Of a DNA stretch of 64,000 nt, positions 56,968 through 64,000 are shown in pieces. The notes under the pieces are model-generated. The model searched no databases. It saw only the letters and a list, made by a program, of their open reading frames with translations, and was not told the origin of the DNA. The translations under genes were made by a program, and so were the position numbers. Source of the DNA: Lysobacter enzymogenes (GTDB lineage: Bacteria; Pseudomonadota; Gammaproteobacteria; Xanthomonadales; Xanthomonadaceae); the NCBI RefSeq assembly GCF_900106525.1, contig NZ_FNOG01000010.1, positions 167,164 to 231,163 of the forward strand, written 5' to 3'. Numbering within the stretch: the stretch's first letter is position 1; each line of letters begins with the position of its first letter.

Positions 56968-58068
56968 CTATCGCGACAGCACGAGGCCGACATCGACCTC
57001 GGTCCACGGCTGCTCGTGGTCTTCCAGATAGACCCGCGTCATGTCCACATCCGAGTGGGCAAGCAGCGCCTGCACCTGCTCCTCGGTCCATCCGCGTTGC
57101 ACGCGCAACAGCGCGGCGCCGAGGCTGCGGATCTCGTGGAAGCTCGGCGGGTTGTCGCCGCCGACTTCGGCCAGGTCGCGGTACTCAGCAAAGGCGCGCG
57201 TCAGGTAGTCGGCCATCACCTGGGTGTGGTGTTCGCGATCCTTCGCGCGCTGGTGCTGCGGCTTCACCCGCTCCGGCAGCATGTGGACGATGAAGGGCGA
57301 CAGCACGTCGTCGCGCGCCCGCGCGATCAGCGCGTCGCCGGACTCGCCCATGCGAATTTTGAGCCGCACCCCCGTGGTGCCCTCGGTCTTGCCCGGCACG
57401 ACCCAGAGATAGCCCTCGCGCCAGTCGGCGAACTTGGCGGTGACCACGTCCTCGCGCCGCAGCAGCGTGAGCAGCGACAAGTCCATCGCGACGCGAAGCC
57501 AATGCGGCGCCTTCGCCCATATCCGGTTGTAGTCGTCGATGGTCAGGCGCTCGCGCTTGCGCCGGTGGTCATGCCGGCGGGTGACCAGCGCCGGGTTGTT
57601 TTCGAGCCACCCCTCCTCGACTCCGCAGGTCAGCACCCAGCCGAGCACCAGGCGGAACTGCTGGCGCGAGCGCGGCGACTCGGTCACGTCGCGGATGAAG
57701 CTGGCGCAGTCCTGGACCGACAGGGTCGCGAGGTCGCGATCGCCGAAGCCCTTCGCGATGCGGTTCAGCACGCTGCCGTAGTTCTCGGCCGTCTTGGGCG
57801 CCCAGTTCCGGCCCGGCATGTCGTCTTTCTTGAACACGTCGATCGCGTCGGCCACCGTCTTGCCGGGGTCGAGCACGCGCGCGACGAGGTCGTTCGACGG
57901 CGTCAGCAGGGCGTTGAGCTTGCGCGCGGCCGCGAAGGCCTTCGCCTTGTCCTTGCCCATCCACGCCTCTTTGCCGCTCACCGGGTGTCGGTACTTGAAC
58001 CCGTCCCGGTTCGGGTAGAGGTTGTCCGGCCAGCCGGCCCGGGCCTTGGATCGCTTGCGGCTCATCAT
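56968..58068 (-). CDS. int: Tyrosine-family phage integrase
   Basis: 366 residues. N-terminal arm-binding part (YRHPVSGKEAWMGKDKAKAF), SAM-like core-binding domain (about 75-165) and catalytic domain with LLTLLRREDVVTAKFADW (first Arg), FHEIRSLGAALL (HxxR) and LLAHSDVDMTRVYLEDHEQP (nucleophile Tyr). Integrates and, with Xis and IHF, excises the prophage at the tRNA-Pro gene. Its 3' end points at the tRNA, as usual. Confidence 0.93.
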   Translation of the reverse strand: MMSRKRSKARAGWPDNLYPNRDGFKYRHPVSGKEAWMGKDKAKAFAAARKLNALLTPSNDLVARVLDPGKTVADAIDVFKKDDMPGRNWAPKTAENYGSVLNRIAKGFGDRDLATLSVQDCASFIRDVTESPRSRQQFRLVLGWVLTCGVEEGWLENNPALVTRRHDHRRKRERLTIDDYNRIWAKAPHWLRVAMDLSLLTLLRREDVVTAKFADWREGYLWVVPGKTEGTTGVRLKIRMGESGDALIARARDDVLSPFIVHMLPERVKPQHQRAKDREHHTQVMADYLTRAFAEYRDLAEVGGDNPPSFHEIRSLGAALLRVQRGWTEEQVQALLAHSDVDMTRVYLEDHEQPWTEVDVGLVLSR

Positions 58069-58069
58069 G

Positions 58070-58276
58070 TCAGCCTACCCCCATCGACAGCAGCGCATGC
58101 TCGACCAGCGGGTCGCCGCCGGCCTGCCATGCGTGTTCATCCACGTACCAGGAGCCGCCGACCTTGCGGCCGACGACCTGCCCGCTGCTCAGCCAGCGCC
58201 GCACCGTCGCCTCGGACGGACGACTGCCCTCCGCGAAATACTTCTCCGCCCACGCCGCGGGCGTCATGAGCTGCAT
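58070..58276 (-). CDS. Excisionase-like HTH protein
   Basis: 68 residues: MTPAAWAEKYFAEGSRPSEA followed by TVRRWLSSGQVVGRKVGGSW and YVDEHAW, the winged-helix fold of phage excisionases/AlpA-type proteins. Directly upstream of int with one base between the two, which supports a directionality factor. Confidence 0.75.
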   Translation of the reverse strand: MQLMTPAAWAEKYFAEGSRPSEATVRRWLSSGQVVGRKVGGSWYVDEHAWQAGGDPLVEHALLSMGVG

Positions 58277-58578
58277 GTCTCTGCCTCCTGGACGGGACCG
58301 AGCGCCGGCAGCACCCCGAGGTGCCGCAGGTCCAGGTCGTCCACGTAGTCGCGCAGGCCGTTGCGGGCTTCGCGCAGCAGCACCGCAATCTGCGCCCGGG
58401 TCAGATGGTGGCCGGCACTGACCTGGGTTCCGTGCAGGCGCCGGGTCTCGCTGCGGCGGAACAGGTGCCAGGTCGTGAAGCGCTCGAACTCGCCGTCGCC
58501 GGCGGCGGGGATGCGGCCCCAAGCGAACCGCCTGCCCTTTGCCGGCTCGCGGCGCTCGGTCAGGTGGCGGGCGCTCAT
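58264..58578 (-). CDS. Hypothetical phage protein
   Basis: 104 residues, starting MSARHLTERREPAKGRRFAW. Contains FERFTTWHLFRRSETRRLHG and a helical LTRAQIAVLLREARNGLRDY. Basic N-terminal half, acidic C-terminal half. Overlaps the excisionase-like gene by 13 bases. Function not recognised. Confidence 0.65.
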   Translation of the reverse strand: MSARHLTERREPAKGRRFAWGRIPAAGDGEFERFTTWHLFRRSETRRLHGTQVSAGHHLTRAQIAVLLREARNGLRDYVDDLDLRHLGVLPALGPVQEAETCSS

Positions 58579-58811
58579 GGGCTTGCCTTGACGGATAGAG
58601 CGTGCGCGACGTGGCGCGCATAGGTGGCCACGGCGCGCCAGTAGGCCGCCATCGGGCCTTTGCGCTTTTTCCATGCCTTTTCGGCCTCTTGATTCGCCTG
58701 GTCGCGAAGCTCGCGCATAACCGCCTCGATCCGCGCGCGATCTTCTGCAGGCAGCGACAGAAGCGCTTGCGCTGCTGGTAGGGACAGCAGGGGGTTGATG
58801 TATCCCATCAC
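58575..58811 (-). CDS. Hypothetical phage protein
   Basis: 78 residues: hydrophobic start (MMGYINPLLSLPAAQALLSL) then a long charged helix (EDRARIEAVMRELRDQANQE). Overlaps both neighbours by 4 bases, marking it as a coupled operon member. Function not recognised. Confidence 0.6.
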   Translation of the reverse strand: MMGYINPLLSLPAAQALLSLPAEDRARIEAVMRELRDQANQEAEKAWKKRKGPMAAYWRAVATYARHVAHALSVKASP

Positions 58812-59197
58812 CCACCCCCACCCGCGCCCCGAGCAGCGTCGATTGCGGCGTCGAAGCTATCGCCGCTGAGCCACAGAATTTCGTCGTCTACTGACGGGTC
58901 GAACTCGTCCCGCAGCCACCGATACCTCTCCGCATCCTCGCGGTCCCGCGCCGTGTCCTGGGGCGCAAGATGGAGACGGTCTCCGACTTTCGGCTCGTAA
59001 CCGCCGTACAACTGGATTTCGGCTGCAGCGAAGTGCGGCAGGTTCCGGTTAGTGACGAGACACACCGACGCCATCGGCTGCGCGCCCGCCGGCGCTGAGG
59101 CGTCGATCTCGCGCAGCAACGCGGTTCGGTACTGGCCGAGCGACTGGAACGTCGCAGCATGAGAGTCGTTCGCGACAAGTGCCCTCAGGTCACGCAT
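58808..59197 (-). CDS. Hypothetical phage protein with RYRWLRD motif
   Basis: 129 residues. The segment DREDAERYRWLRDEF followed by a small Ser/Asp/Ala stretch (SFDAAIDAARGAG) is a common C-terminal module of small phage proteins of unknown function. The N-terminal half is unrelated to anything recognised. Overlaps the gene on each side by 4 to 8 bases. Confidence 0.65.
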   Translation of the reverse strand: MRDLRALVANDSHAATFQSLGQYRTALLREIDASAPAGAQPMASVCLVTNRNLPHFAAAEIQLYGGYEPKVGDRLHLAPQDTARDREDAERYRWLRDEFDPSVDDEILWLSGDSFDAAIDAARGAGGGG

Positions 59198-59384
59198 AGC
59201 TCAGGTCCTCGATCACCGCGTCGTGCGGATGCGTTTCCGAGTCGTAGTAGTCGGTCCAAGCCTCGCCGCCGCTGGCTACCCAAGCTTTGCGCAGGTCCAA
59301 TCGGCCGTAGTAGTTGTAGCGGATGAGGTAGCGGACCAGTCGGGCGCGCCACCAGAAGTGATGCAACTTAGAGCGGTCGTTCAT
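59190..59384 (-). CDS. Hypothetical phage protein
   Basis: 64 residues, aromatic-rich (HHFWWRARLVRYLIRYNYYG). A strong ribosome site GGAGAAGGAGAA precedes the ATG. Function not recognised. Confidence 0.6.
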   Translation of the reverse strand: MNDRSKLHHFWWRARLVRYLIRYNYYGRLDLRKAWVASGGEAWTDYYDSETHPHDAVIEDLSYA

Positions 59385-59556
59385 GACGGTTCTCCTTCTC
59401 CACGTGGCGCAAGATGATTGCCCTGCCGCGGAGCGATGCAGCGATTTGGTTTGAGTGCAGGCCAGGATCTCGCTGCACCAGCTCAGCAGCGATCCGGTCG
59501 AGAAATTCGGGCGTGCCTTCCTGCACAGTTGCGCGATCCGAGGGGCGCTCAGTCAT
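59368..59556 (-). CDS. Hypothetical phage protein
   Basis: 62 residues: MTERPSDRATVQEGTPEFLD then RIAAELVQRDPGLHSNQIAA, ending in REVEK-like basic residues. Overlaps the next gene by 17 bases. Function not recognised. Confidence 0.55.
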   Translation of the reverse strand: MTERPSDRATVQEGTPEFLDRIAAELVQRDPGLHSNQIAASLRGRAIILRHVEKENRHERPL

Positions 59557-59558
59557 GG

Positions 59559-59849
59559 CTAGATATCCTTTCCGAGTACATAGGGCTTGGGAACGACTCC
59601 TTCGTCTTGAAACGGCTTGAGCGCGTCGCGCAGCACCGCTGCGCGCTGTGGGCCGAACGAAAGCCCAGGCGTCACGGCGTAGTCGCCGGTCGCTTCCGCG
59701 CCGGCGGCTGCCGCATCGGCCAGCTTCTCGACCCGCAGCCGTGCGACGTGCAGGCGATCTGCGAGGTTGCGATGGCCGAGGCACAGCAGCATCGAGATGG
59801 CTCGCTGCATCGCGTCCAGCGGGTGATCGTTGTCGTAGAGGTCAGCCAT
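59559..59849 (-). CDS. Hypothetical phage protein
   Basis: 96 residues, mostly helical (LDAMQRAISMLLCLGHRNLA, HVARLRVEKLADAAAAGAEA). Starts 5 bases inside the preceding small frame. Function not recognised. Confidence 0.6.
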   Translation of the reverse strand: MADLYDNDHPLDAMQRAISMLLCLGHRNLADRLHVARLRVEKLADAAAAGAEATGDYAVTPGLSFGPQRAAVLRDALKPFQDEGVVPKPYVLGKDI

Positions 59850-59982
59850 TCCCGCCGCCCTCCCGGCCCAGGGCTGCGGTGAGGGCTGCGCGCATCATTG
59901 CCTCAGCATCGTCCGAGTAGACTGGCTGAAACGTGGTGAATGCATGCAGCGCCTTCTGAACCATCTCTTCAGTGACAAACAC
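59842..59982 (-). CDS. Very small phage gene, 46 residues
   Basis: GTG start; VFVTEEMVQKALHAFTTFQP, then VYSDDAEAMMRAALTAALGR. The stop (TGA) overlaps the ATG of the next gene and the start overlaps the preceding gene, so it fills an otherwise empty 120-base interval in a tightly packed operon. EEMVQKALHAF...AMMRAALTAAL is a pattern seen in many small phage proteins. Confidence 0.5.
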   Translation of the reverse strand: MFVTEEMVQKALHAFTTFQPVYSDDAEAMMRAALTAALGREGGGNG

Positions 59983-60160
59983 GCTCGTTCTCCTCGGTCT
60001 CGGGCGGCCTCGCTGGGTCGATGGCCTTGACGATGTCCGCCAAGTCGATCACCAGCAGCGCCATTCGGTTCTTCTCGTCTTCGTCGCCACGCACTGCCGC
60101 AGCCATCAGGTAGGACTCCAGACGGTCGAACATCTGCTTGACTGCTTCAGTCGGCGACAT
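59969..60160 (-). CDS. Hypothetical phage protein
   Basis: 63 residues: MSPTEAVKQMFDRLESYLMA, then a charged loop (RGDEDEKNRM) and a hydrophobic helix (ALLVIDLADIVKAI). Function not recognised. The 77 bases between it and the 189-residue gene upstream show no feature. Confidence 0.55.
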   Translation of the reverse strand: MSPTEAVKQMFDRLESYLMAAAVRGDEDEKNRMALLVIDLADIVKAIDPARPPETEENERVCH

Positions 60161-60237
60161 GCTTCGTTTCTCGATAGGGTGGCGGCCGGCGCCAAGGCGG
60201 GGGAGGGGGTTCCTCGGCGCCGCCGCCGTGCCTGTGG

Positions 60238-60807
60238 TTACGCCGCTTGCGCGGCGCCGTCCTCGATGTGGGCCTGGTGCGGCGCTGCTGCGGGCGGGAC
60301 GAGCGTCAGTAGCACGTTCTGCCGGCTGAAGAAGTGCAGCGCACCGGAGTCCTCGGGCGACAGGTCGACGATGCGCGCGTGGAACGTCAGCTCGACGGAT
60401 CCACCGTCCAGCGGTTTGAACACGAAGCCCGACAACGTGACGTCGCTGAACTCCAGCGGGTCGCACAGCTCCAACTCCGCGGCCATGCCGAGGCGGTAGC
60501 CGGTGTACTTCTCGCGCAGCTTCAGCGGTTCGAGCAGCGGATGCGCGAGCGCGGTCAGGCCGTCTTCCGGCGCGGCCGGCATGAGCTCGGTTTGCTCCGG
60601 TTCGTCGCGATCGCGCTTCACGGGCTTCGCGTTCGCCTTGCTGTAGAGGAACGCGCGGTAGTCGGGGCCGAACTCGTCGAGCACGGTATTCGAAACCACC
60701 ATCTTCAGCTTGACGTCGCCGGCCGGAACGAAATCGTCCTTGCCGCGTTTCTCGGCGGTGGCGTTGTAGTGCGCGCAGGTAGCGGGTTGCTTGTCGGTCT
60801 GGAACAT
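60238..60807 (-). CDS. Hypothetical phage protein, 189 residues
   Basis: Begins MFQTDKQPATCAHYNATAEK; followed by a beta-rich region and an Ala/Pro-rich tail. Contains VSNTVLDEFGPDYRAFLYSK and LSGFVFKPLDGGSVELTFHA. Located in the recombination/early region, so a DNA-metabolism role is possible but unsupported by a motif. Confidence 0.6.
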   Translation of the reverse strand: MFQTDKQPATCAHYNATAEKRGKDDFVPAGDVKLKMVVSNTVLDEFGPDYRAFLYSKANAKPVKRDRDEPEQTELMPAAPEDGLTALAHPLLEPLKLREKYTGYRLGMAAELELCDPLEFSDVTLSGFVFKPLDGGSVELTFHARIVDLSPEDSGALHFFSRQNVLLTLVPPAAAPHQAHIEDGAAQAA

Positions 60808-60875
60808 GGGGACGGATCCTCGGTGGGTACTGCGGAAGGTTCGGCACCTGTTGTCGGATGCAGGCAGATTTGTGG

Positions 60876-61307
60876 CTAGTCGCGCGTGTCCGTGGTTTCC
60901 ACGACTCCGTGCGCGAGGTACAGATCGAGGTCACTCCGTCGATAGAAGATTCGGCCGCCGATCTTGAGATAGCGTGGGCCGCGTCCCTCATGTCGCATTT
61001 TGTTGAGGGACGAGACAGACAGGCCGATGTAAGCCGACGCGGCGTGTACCTTCATTCGATCCGCTATGAAAGTAGTTTTCGTATCGGCTGATGCTCGATC
61101 CGGCGCGATCACGGCTGTCGTTTTGAAACTAGCCTGCAGTCGCCAGATGAGTTCTGCATTCATGGATCTGCCACTAGCAGTTGCGGCCAATCGGAGGCGG
61201 TCATGCAGATTCGACGGCACGCGAGTGGTGAGATTTACGCCTCGCTCAGCTTCTGTTTTCTTGGGTCGTCCAGTACCCCTCCTTTGTCCATCATCTTTCG
61301 GGCTCAC
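60876..61307 (-). CDS. Fusion of Arc-like ribbon-helix-helix and AlpA-like HTH domains
   Basis: 143 residues from GTG 61307, with GGAGGTG 6 bases upstream. Residues 24-60 (LTTRVPSNLHDRLRLAATAS, GRSMNAELIWRLQ) are Arc/MetJ-type. Residues 85-135 (MKVHAASAYIGLSVSSLNKM, RHEGRGPRYLKIGGRIFYRR) form a winged HTH of the HTH_17/AlpA kind. Two DNA-binding modules in one chain suggest a regulator or excision/transcription switch. Stop of the tandem-Arc gene overlaps its start. Confidence 0.75.
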   Translation of the reverse strand: MSPKDDGQRRGTGRPKKTEAERGVNLTTRVPSNLHDRLRLAATASGRSMNAELIWRLQASFKTTAVIAPDRASADTKTTFIADRMKVHAASAYIGLSVSSLNKMRHEGRGPRYLKIGGRIFYRRSDLDLYLAHGVVETTDTRD

Positions 61308-61663
61308 AATTCACCTCCACGTAGTTGCGATTCGGCCGACTCTGTTCTGACGAACAGTTCGACTATGTGAACTATCTGAGCGCTCATTGATCGGTTGTCG
61401 CGAGCGGCCATCTCCGCAATCACGGCGTGCAACTCTTTTGAGAGTCGCAGTTTGAAATGCACTAGGTCGTCCGCTTCCGCCATACTCGATTGCTCCATCC
61501 CGAGAGATTCGATGAGTCGCTGAATTACCTCAGCGCTGAATGATCGGCGGTTCTTCTCGGCTTCGATCATCAATCGATTGCGAACCTCCTCCGGAAGACG
61601 CAGGTTCGTCTGTACGCCATTGCGGCCGACACGCGCATGACTGATGTCCGTTTTTGCTCTCAT
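61304..61663 (-). CDS. Tandem Arc-type ribbon-helix-helix repressor
   Basis: 119 residues with two Arc-like units in one chain: TNLRLPEEVRNRLMIEAEKN plus RRSFSAEVIQRLIESL (about 18-54), and FKLRLSKELHAVIAEMAARD plus NRSMSAQIVHIVELFV (about 69-105). Arc normally dimerises through two identical chains; here one chain could supply both halves. The DNA is visibly less GC-rich than its neighbours. Confidence 0.75.
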   Translation of the reverse strand: MRAKTDISHARVGRNGVQTNLRLPEEVRNRLMIEAEKNRRSFSAEVIQRLIESLGMEQSSMAEADDLVHFKLRLSKELHAVIAEMAARDNRSMSAQIVHIVELFVRTESAESQLRGGEL

Positions 61664-62448
61664 GACGACAACTCAGCGCGCCGGTCTTCGTAGGCCTGGA
61701 CGAGCGCCGGGTGCTCGTGGTCCGGCAGCTCGCGGACGAGGTCGAAGGCGTCGTCCAGCGCATCCAGGGTTTCGGCCGCCGCGATCTGATTGCGCACCGA
61801 CGTGGCGGTGATAGGCGGATCGTTGGCGAGCGCGTCGCCTTCGTCGCCTGCGCGCTCGCCGTTGGTCGCGGTCTTGGCGTCGGCGTCGGTGGCGATCTTC
61901 TTCAGTTCGTCGGGGCAGCCCTTCGAACCGCCAATAGACCGCTGGTGATCCTTCGGGATCGCCGACCAGGCGGCGCGAAGATTGCTCATGCCGCCGCGCG
62001 CCGCCGCTTCGAGTCGCGCCCGGGAACCGCTGATCGTGTCGGCCTCGTCCAGCTTCCTGATGCGCGTCTGCTCCTTGCGTCCGCGCGTCGACGTCAGCGA
62101 GATCACGATGTCGGACTTGATGTGCGACAGATGGCTGATGCGGATCCCGCCCACTTCCTCGCCGCCGAACTTGACGTCCGGACGATTGAAAATCGTCATG
62201 CTGCGGCCGGTCCATTCCCGGCCATCGGGTCCCCACGCGAAGACGAGCACCTTGCGCATCGACTTGCACGGCTTGAACGGCCGGCCGCCTTCGCCTTCGT
62301 AGTGGATGACGAGCGGCTGATCTTCGCCGCCACCGCGCCGCACGTCGGTCACGGTGATCGTGATCGGCCCGCCGAGCAGCTGCTCGGAATTCAGCTGATC
62401 GGACTTCGGGACGATGGTGTCCCGCAGGTCGGAAACGTTACTCGACAT
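61660..62448 (-). CDS. Unknown phage protein next to a RecE-like exonuclease
   Basis: 262 residues. N-terminal domain (about 20-145) with SEQLLGGPITITVTDVRRGG, KSMRKVLVFAWGPDGREWTG and RSMTIFNRPDVKFGGEEVGG; acidic linker; helical C-terminus (LDALDDAFDLVRELPDHEHP). It overlaps the exonuclease by 11 bases, the place where phages usually keep a single-strand annealing protein. No RecT/Erf/Bet/Sak motif is visible, so that role is a guess. Confidence 0.6.
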   Translation of the reverse strand: MSSNVSDLRDTIVPKSDQLNSEQLLGGPITITVTDVRRGGGEDQPLVIHYEGEGGRPFKPCKSMRKVLVFAWGPDGREWTGRSMTIFNRPDVKFGGEEVGGIRISHLSHIKSDIVISLTSTRGRKEQTRIRKLDEADTISGSRARLEAAARGGMSNLRAAWSAIPKDHQRSIGGSKGCPDELKKIATDADAKTATNGERAGDEGDALANDPPITATSVRNQIAAAETLDALDDAFDLVRELPDHEHPALVQAYEDRRAELSS

Positions 62449-63334
62449 AGCTGATCTCCATTGCGTCGCCGTACGCCCATGCCGGCAGCGTCAGTTCCTG
62501 AGTTTCCGGCCCGTAACCGGGCCATTCGTCTGCGGACAGGCACGCGGCCATCGTCTGCATCGCTTCCTGCCGCAGCTCAAAGCCGCGCGATTCGCTGGCC
62601 GCGTCGAGCGCGTACACCGCGGCCAAGTACGGCGCGGCTTTCTCCTGCGCGACGATCAGGTAACGGCGGAACGCCTCGTCGATCGCGGCAGCGCCAGCGC
62701 AGTAGTGCGCCTGCTGGATGTGGTAGCCGTACTTGGCCACGGCCTTCGCGAACCCCAAGGGGCTCGCGTCGTCGGTGGACTTCAGGTCGATGCCGATGCG
62801 GGCCGTGCGCTTCCAGCGATCGACCCGCGCCTTGCAGGCGACGCCGGTGTCCGGGTCGATCCAGCGCAGCGAGACCTCGTTCGCGCCGTCCTCATCGAAC
62901 AGCAGCTCCCGTACGACGGGGTTCGCCATCAGGGCCGCATGCATCGCCTCGATGCGGTCCGCGTCGAATCGCGAAAGCACCGTCTTGCCGGCGTTCTCGG
63001 CGTCCCAGCGGTCCCAGAACGCCACGCGCGCGACGCTGGATTCGCTGGGATTCTGCGCGTTGCGCATCGCGTCGGTCGGCCGCGCTGGCGCTCCCTCCGG
63101 CTCCACGGCGAACTCCAACGCGTAGCGCTCCGGCTCGAACACGCGGCAGTGGTAGGCCCTGCCGAACAGCAGCGCGGGCGTTTCGTTGTCGTGCGCCGAA
63201 TCGACCCACAGGCGATAGTGCGCGGGCGTCTTCTCGTGCAGCAGCTTGAGCACCGTCGACGAGGCGACGCCGAGTTCTCGCTGGTGGTACTCATCTGCCG
63301 GCAAATCCAGCAGGATCTGGCCGCGCTCGGTCAC
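62438..63334 (-). CDS. RecE-like PD-(D/E)XK exonuclease
   Basis: 298 residues from a GTG that overlaps the previous stop as GTGA. N-terminal YHQRELGVASSTVLKLLHEK and TPALLFGRAYHCRVFEPERY are typical of the phage exonuclease VIII/DUF3799 family. The nuclease motif is RIGIDLKSTDDASP with an upstream acidic VDRW, and QQAHYCAGA supplies the following helix. It would degrade one strand of double-stranded ends for phage recombination. Confidence 0.82.
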   Translation of the reverse strand: MTERGQILLDLPADEYHQRELGVASSTVLKLLHEKTPAHYRLWVDSAHDNETPALLFGRAYHCRVFEPERYALEFAVEPEGAPARPTDAMRNAQNPSESSVARVAFWDRWDAENAGKTVLSRFDADRIEAMHAALMANPVVRELLFDEDGANEVSLRWIDPDTGVACKARVDRWKRTARIGIDLKSTDDASPLGFAKAVAKYGYHIQQAHYCAGAAAIDEAFRRYLIVAQEKAAPYLAAVYALDAASESRGFELRQEAMQTMAACLSADEWPGYGPETQELTLPAWAYGDAMEISYVE

Positions 63335-63561
63335 AGGTGCGCTCCCGGCCCGCGAATCTTGCTCAGGACGAACGCGACGAGCAGCACCAGCGATCCGAAC
63401 AGGACCAGGCCGAAGACCACGTACGGATGCGGCAAGAACAGCGCCAGCGCGCAGCCCGCCATCAGCAGCCAGGAACAGGCGTAAGCGACGTAGTCGCGCC
63501 ACGTCATCGGCATCGACAACTCGCGGCCCGCGCGCGGGTTCGGTTCGATTTGGGCGGTCAT
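63331..63561 (-). CDS. Small two-span membrane protein
   Basis: 76 residues with two hydrophobic helices (YVAYACSWLLMAGCALALFL and VVFGLVLFGSLVLLVAFVLS). Overlaps the exonuclease start by 4 bases. Small membrane proteins in phage early operons sometimes serve superinfection exclusion; nothing here proves that. Confidence 0.6.
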   Translation of the reverse strand: MTAQIEPNPRAGRELSMPMTWRDYVAYACSWLLMAGCALALFLPHPYVVFGLVLFGSLVLLVAFVLSKIRGPGAHL

Positions 63562-63566
63562 GGCCG

Positions 63567-64000
63567 TCAGACCCCGACCTGATCCAGCGCGGCGAACAGA
63601 GCATCGCGCTCGGCGATCCACGCCGCCGACCGCGCCGCCGACCGCGCCGCCGACCACGCCGCCGACGCCGCCGACCACGCCGCCGACTCCGCCGACCACG
63701 CCGCCGACTCCGCCGACCACGCCGCCGACCGCGCCGCCGACCGCGCCGCCGACCACGCCGCCGACGCCGCCGACTCCGCCGACTCCGCCGACTCCGCCGA
63801 CCACGCCGCCGACTCCGCCGACCACGCCGCCGACCGCGCCGCCGACTCCGCCGCCGACCGCGCCGACCACAGGTCGCAGGATTGACCGCCCGCAGCGGCC
63901 TCGTGTGCGCGTCGGCCGACCTCCAGAGCGGCGATGGTCTGTTCGACGGCCTCATGCACGCCGTGCGGATGTTTGGCCTCCAGGGCGACGCGCTGGGTTG
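63567..64000 (-). CDS. Low-complexity SAAW/SAAR repeat phage protein, 5' end outside window
   Basis: The frame is open to base 64000 and reads sensibly beyond the GTG at 63959 (ALEAKHPHGVHEAVEQTIAA), so the true start is probably outside. The middle 80 residues are units SAAW, SAAR and SAE in 4- and 3-residue steps, giving a heptad-like Ala-rich helix with Trp/Arg on one face; the end is non-repetitive (ERDALFAALDQVGV). The DNA is a CCGCCGAC-based repeat (63618-63867). Related Ala/Trp/Arg repeat proteins occur in other phages without known function. Confidence 0.7.
   Translation of the reverse strand, partial: TQRVALEAKHPHGVHEAVEQTIAALEVGRRAHEAAAGGQSCDLWSARSAAESAARSAAWSAESAAWSAESAESAESAASAAWSAARSAARSAAWSAESAAWSAESAAWSAASAAWSAARSAARSAAWIAERDALFAALDQVGV

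Larger units (their letters stand above)
56897..64000 (-). mobile_element. Prophage left end integrated at tRNA-Pro, continues past the window
   Basis: From the tRNA 3' end onward all genes lie on the minus strand, are short and overlap tightly. The order from right to left is repeat protein, small membrane protein, RecE-like exonuclease, unknown 262-residue protein, two Arc-type regulators, then about ten small unknowns, an excisionase-like gene and the tyrosine integrase 71 bases from the tRNA. This is the layout of a lambdoid early region. The matching attachment repeat and structural genes are not in the window. Confidence 0.85.

Noticed and set aside
63618..63867. Dense short repeats resembling a satellite or CRISPR
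   Set aside because: They are in frame with a phage protein that is open on both sides; no constant repeat and spacer pattern.
63331..63870. Gly/Val-rich frame (179 codons) over the same repeats
   Set aside because: The non-repetitive ends only make sense as protein in the SAAW/SAAR frame; the membrane protein uses just the last 76 codons of this frame.

Overview
The window is high-GC DNA from a gammaproteobacterium of the Xanthomonadaceae, most like Lysobacter. The assignment rests on the gene content: a thrS-infC-rpmI-rplT-pheST-ihfA-merR block, sspA/sspB beside a petABC operon, a fimT-pilVWXY1E minor pilin operon, an Oar-type TonB-dependent receptor, and dispersed repeats built around TAGGAGCGGCGCAAGCCGCG. 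This is recognition from memory; no database was searched.

Layout. 1-3.4 kb: end of a TetR regulator followed by a translationally coupled HlyD/ABC export operon. 3.5-9.0 kb: secreted amidohydrolase, a small membrane protein, and a DUF1800/DUF1501 pair. 9.0-17.2 kb: repeats, a GNAT acetyltransferase with miaB, a lytic transglycosylase, petABC (cytochrome bc1), sspA and sspB. 17.2-25 kb: a repeat cluster, DUF3301, nadC/Trm112, purEK, membrane proteins, sodB, grxD, a degenerate SDR and marC. 25-31 kb: TonB-dependent receptor, ppnN, tRNA-Asn, a NUDIX hydrolase. 31-39 kb: minor pilin operon with a divergent GspH-like gene. 39-41.4 kb: uvrB and tRNA-Val. 41.7-45.1 kb: a candidate graspetide (omega-ester RiPP) locus, made of a 53-residue precursor, an MvdD-like ATP-grasp ligase and an ABC exporter. 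45.7-48 kb: FG-GAP repeat protein. 48.2-56.7 kb: thrS to merR, with an unusual secreted protein inserted between rplT and pheS. 56.8-64 kb: tRNA-Pro followed by the integrase end and early region of a prophage that runs off the window.

The best candidate for something undescribed is the graspetide-like locus. Its precursor gene is very short, is followed by a bidirectional terminator, and converges on the ligase/exporter operon. Secondary points of interest are the prophage regulators (a single-chain tandem Arc protein and an Arc-AlpA fusion), a low-complexity SAAW/SAAR repeat phage protein, a pseudopilin-like protein that has lost the prepilin cleavage motif, an SDR without its catalytic triad, a rare AUC start for IF3, a possible attenuator before thrS, and a shared hairpin repeat lodged inside two essential operons. 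Nearly all very long antisense reading frames here are GC-skew shadows and were left out.
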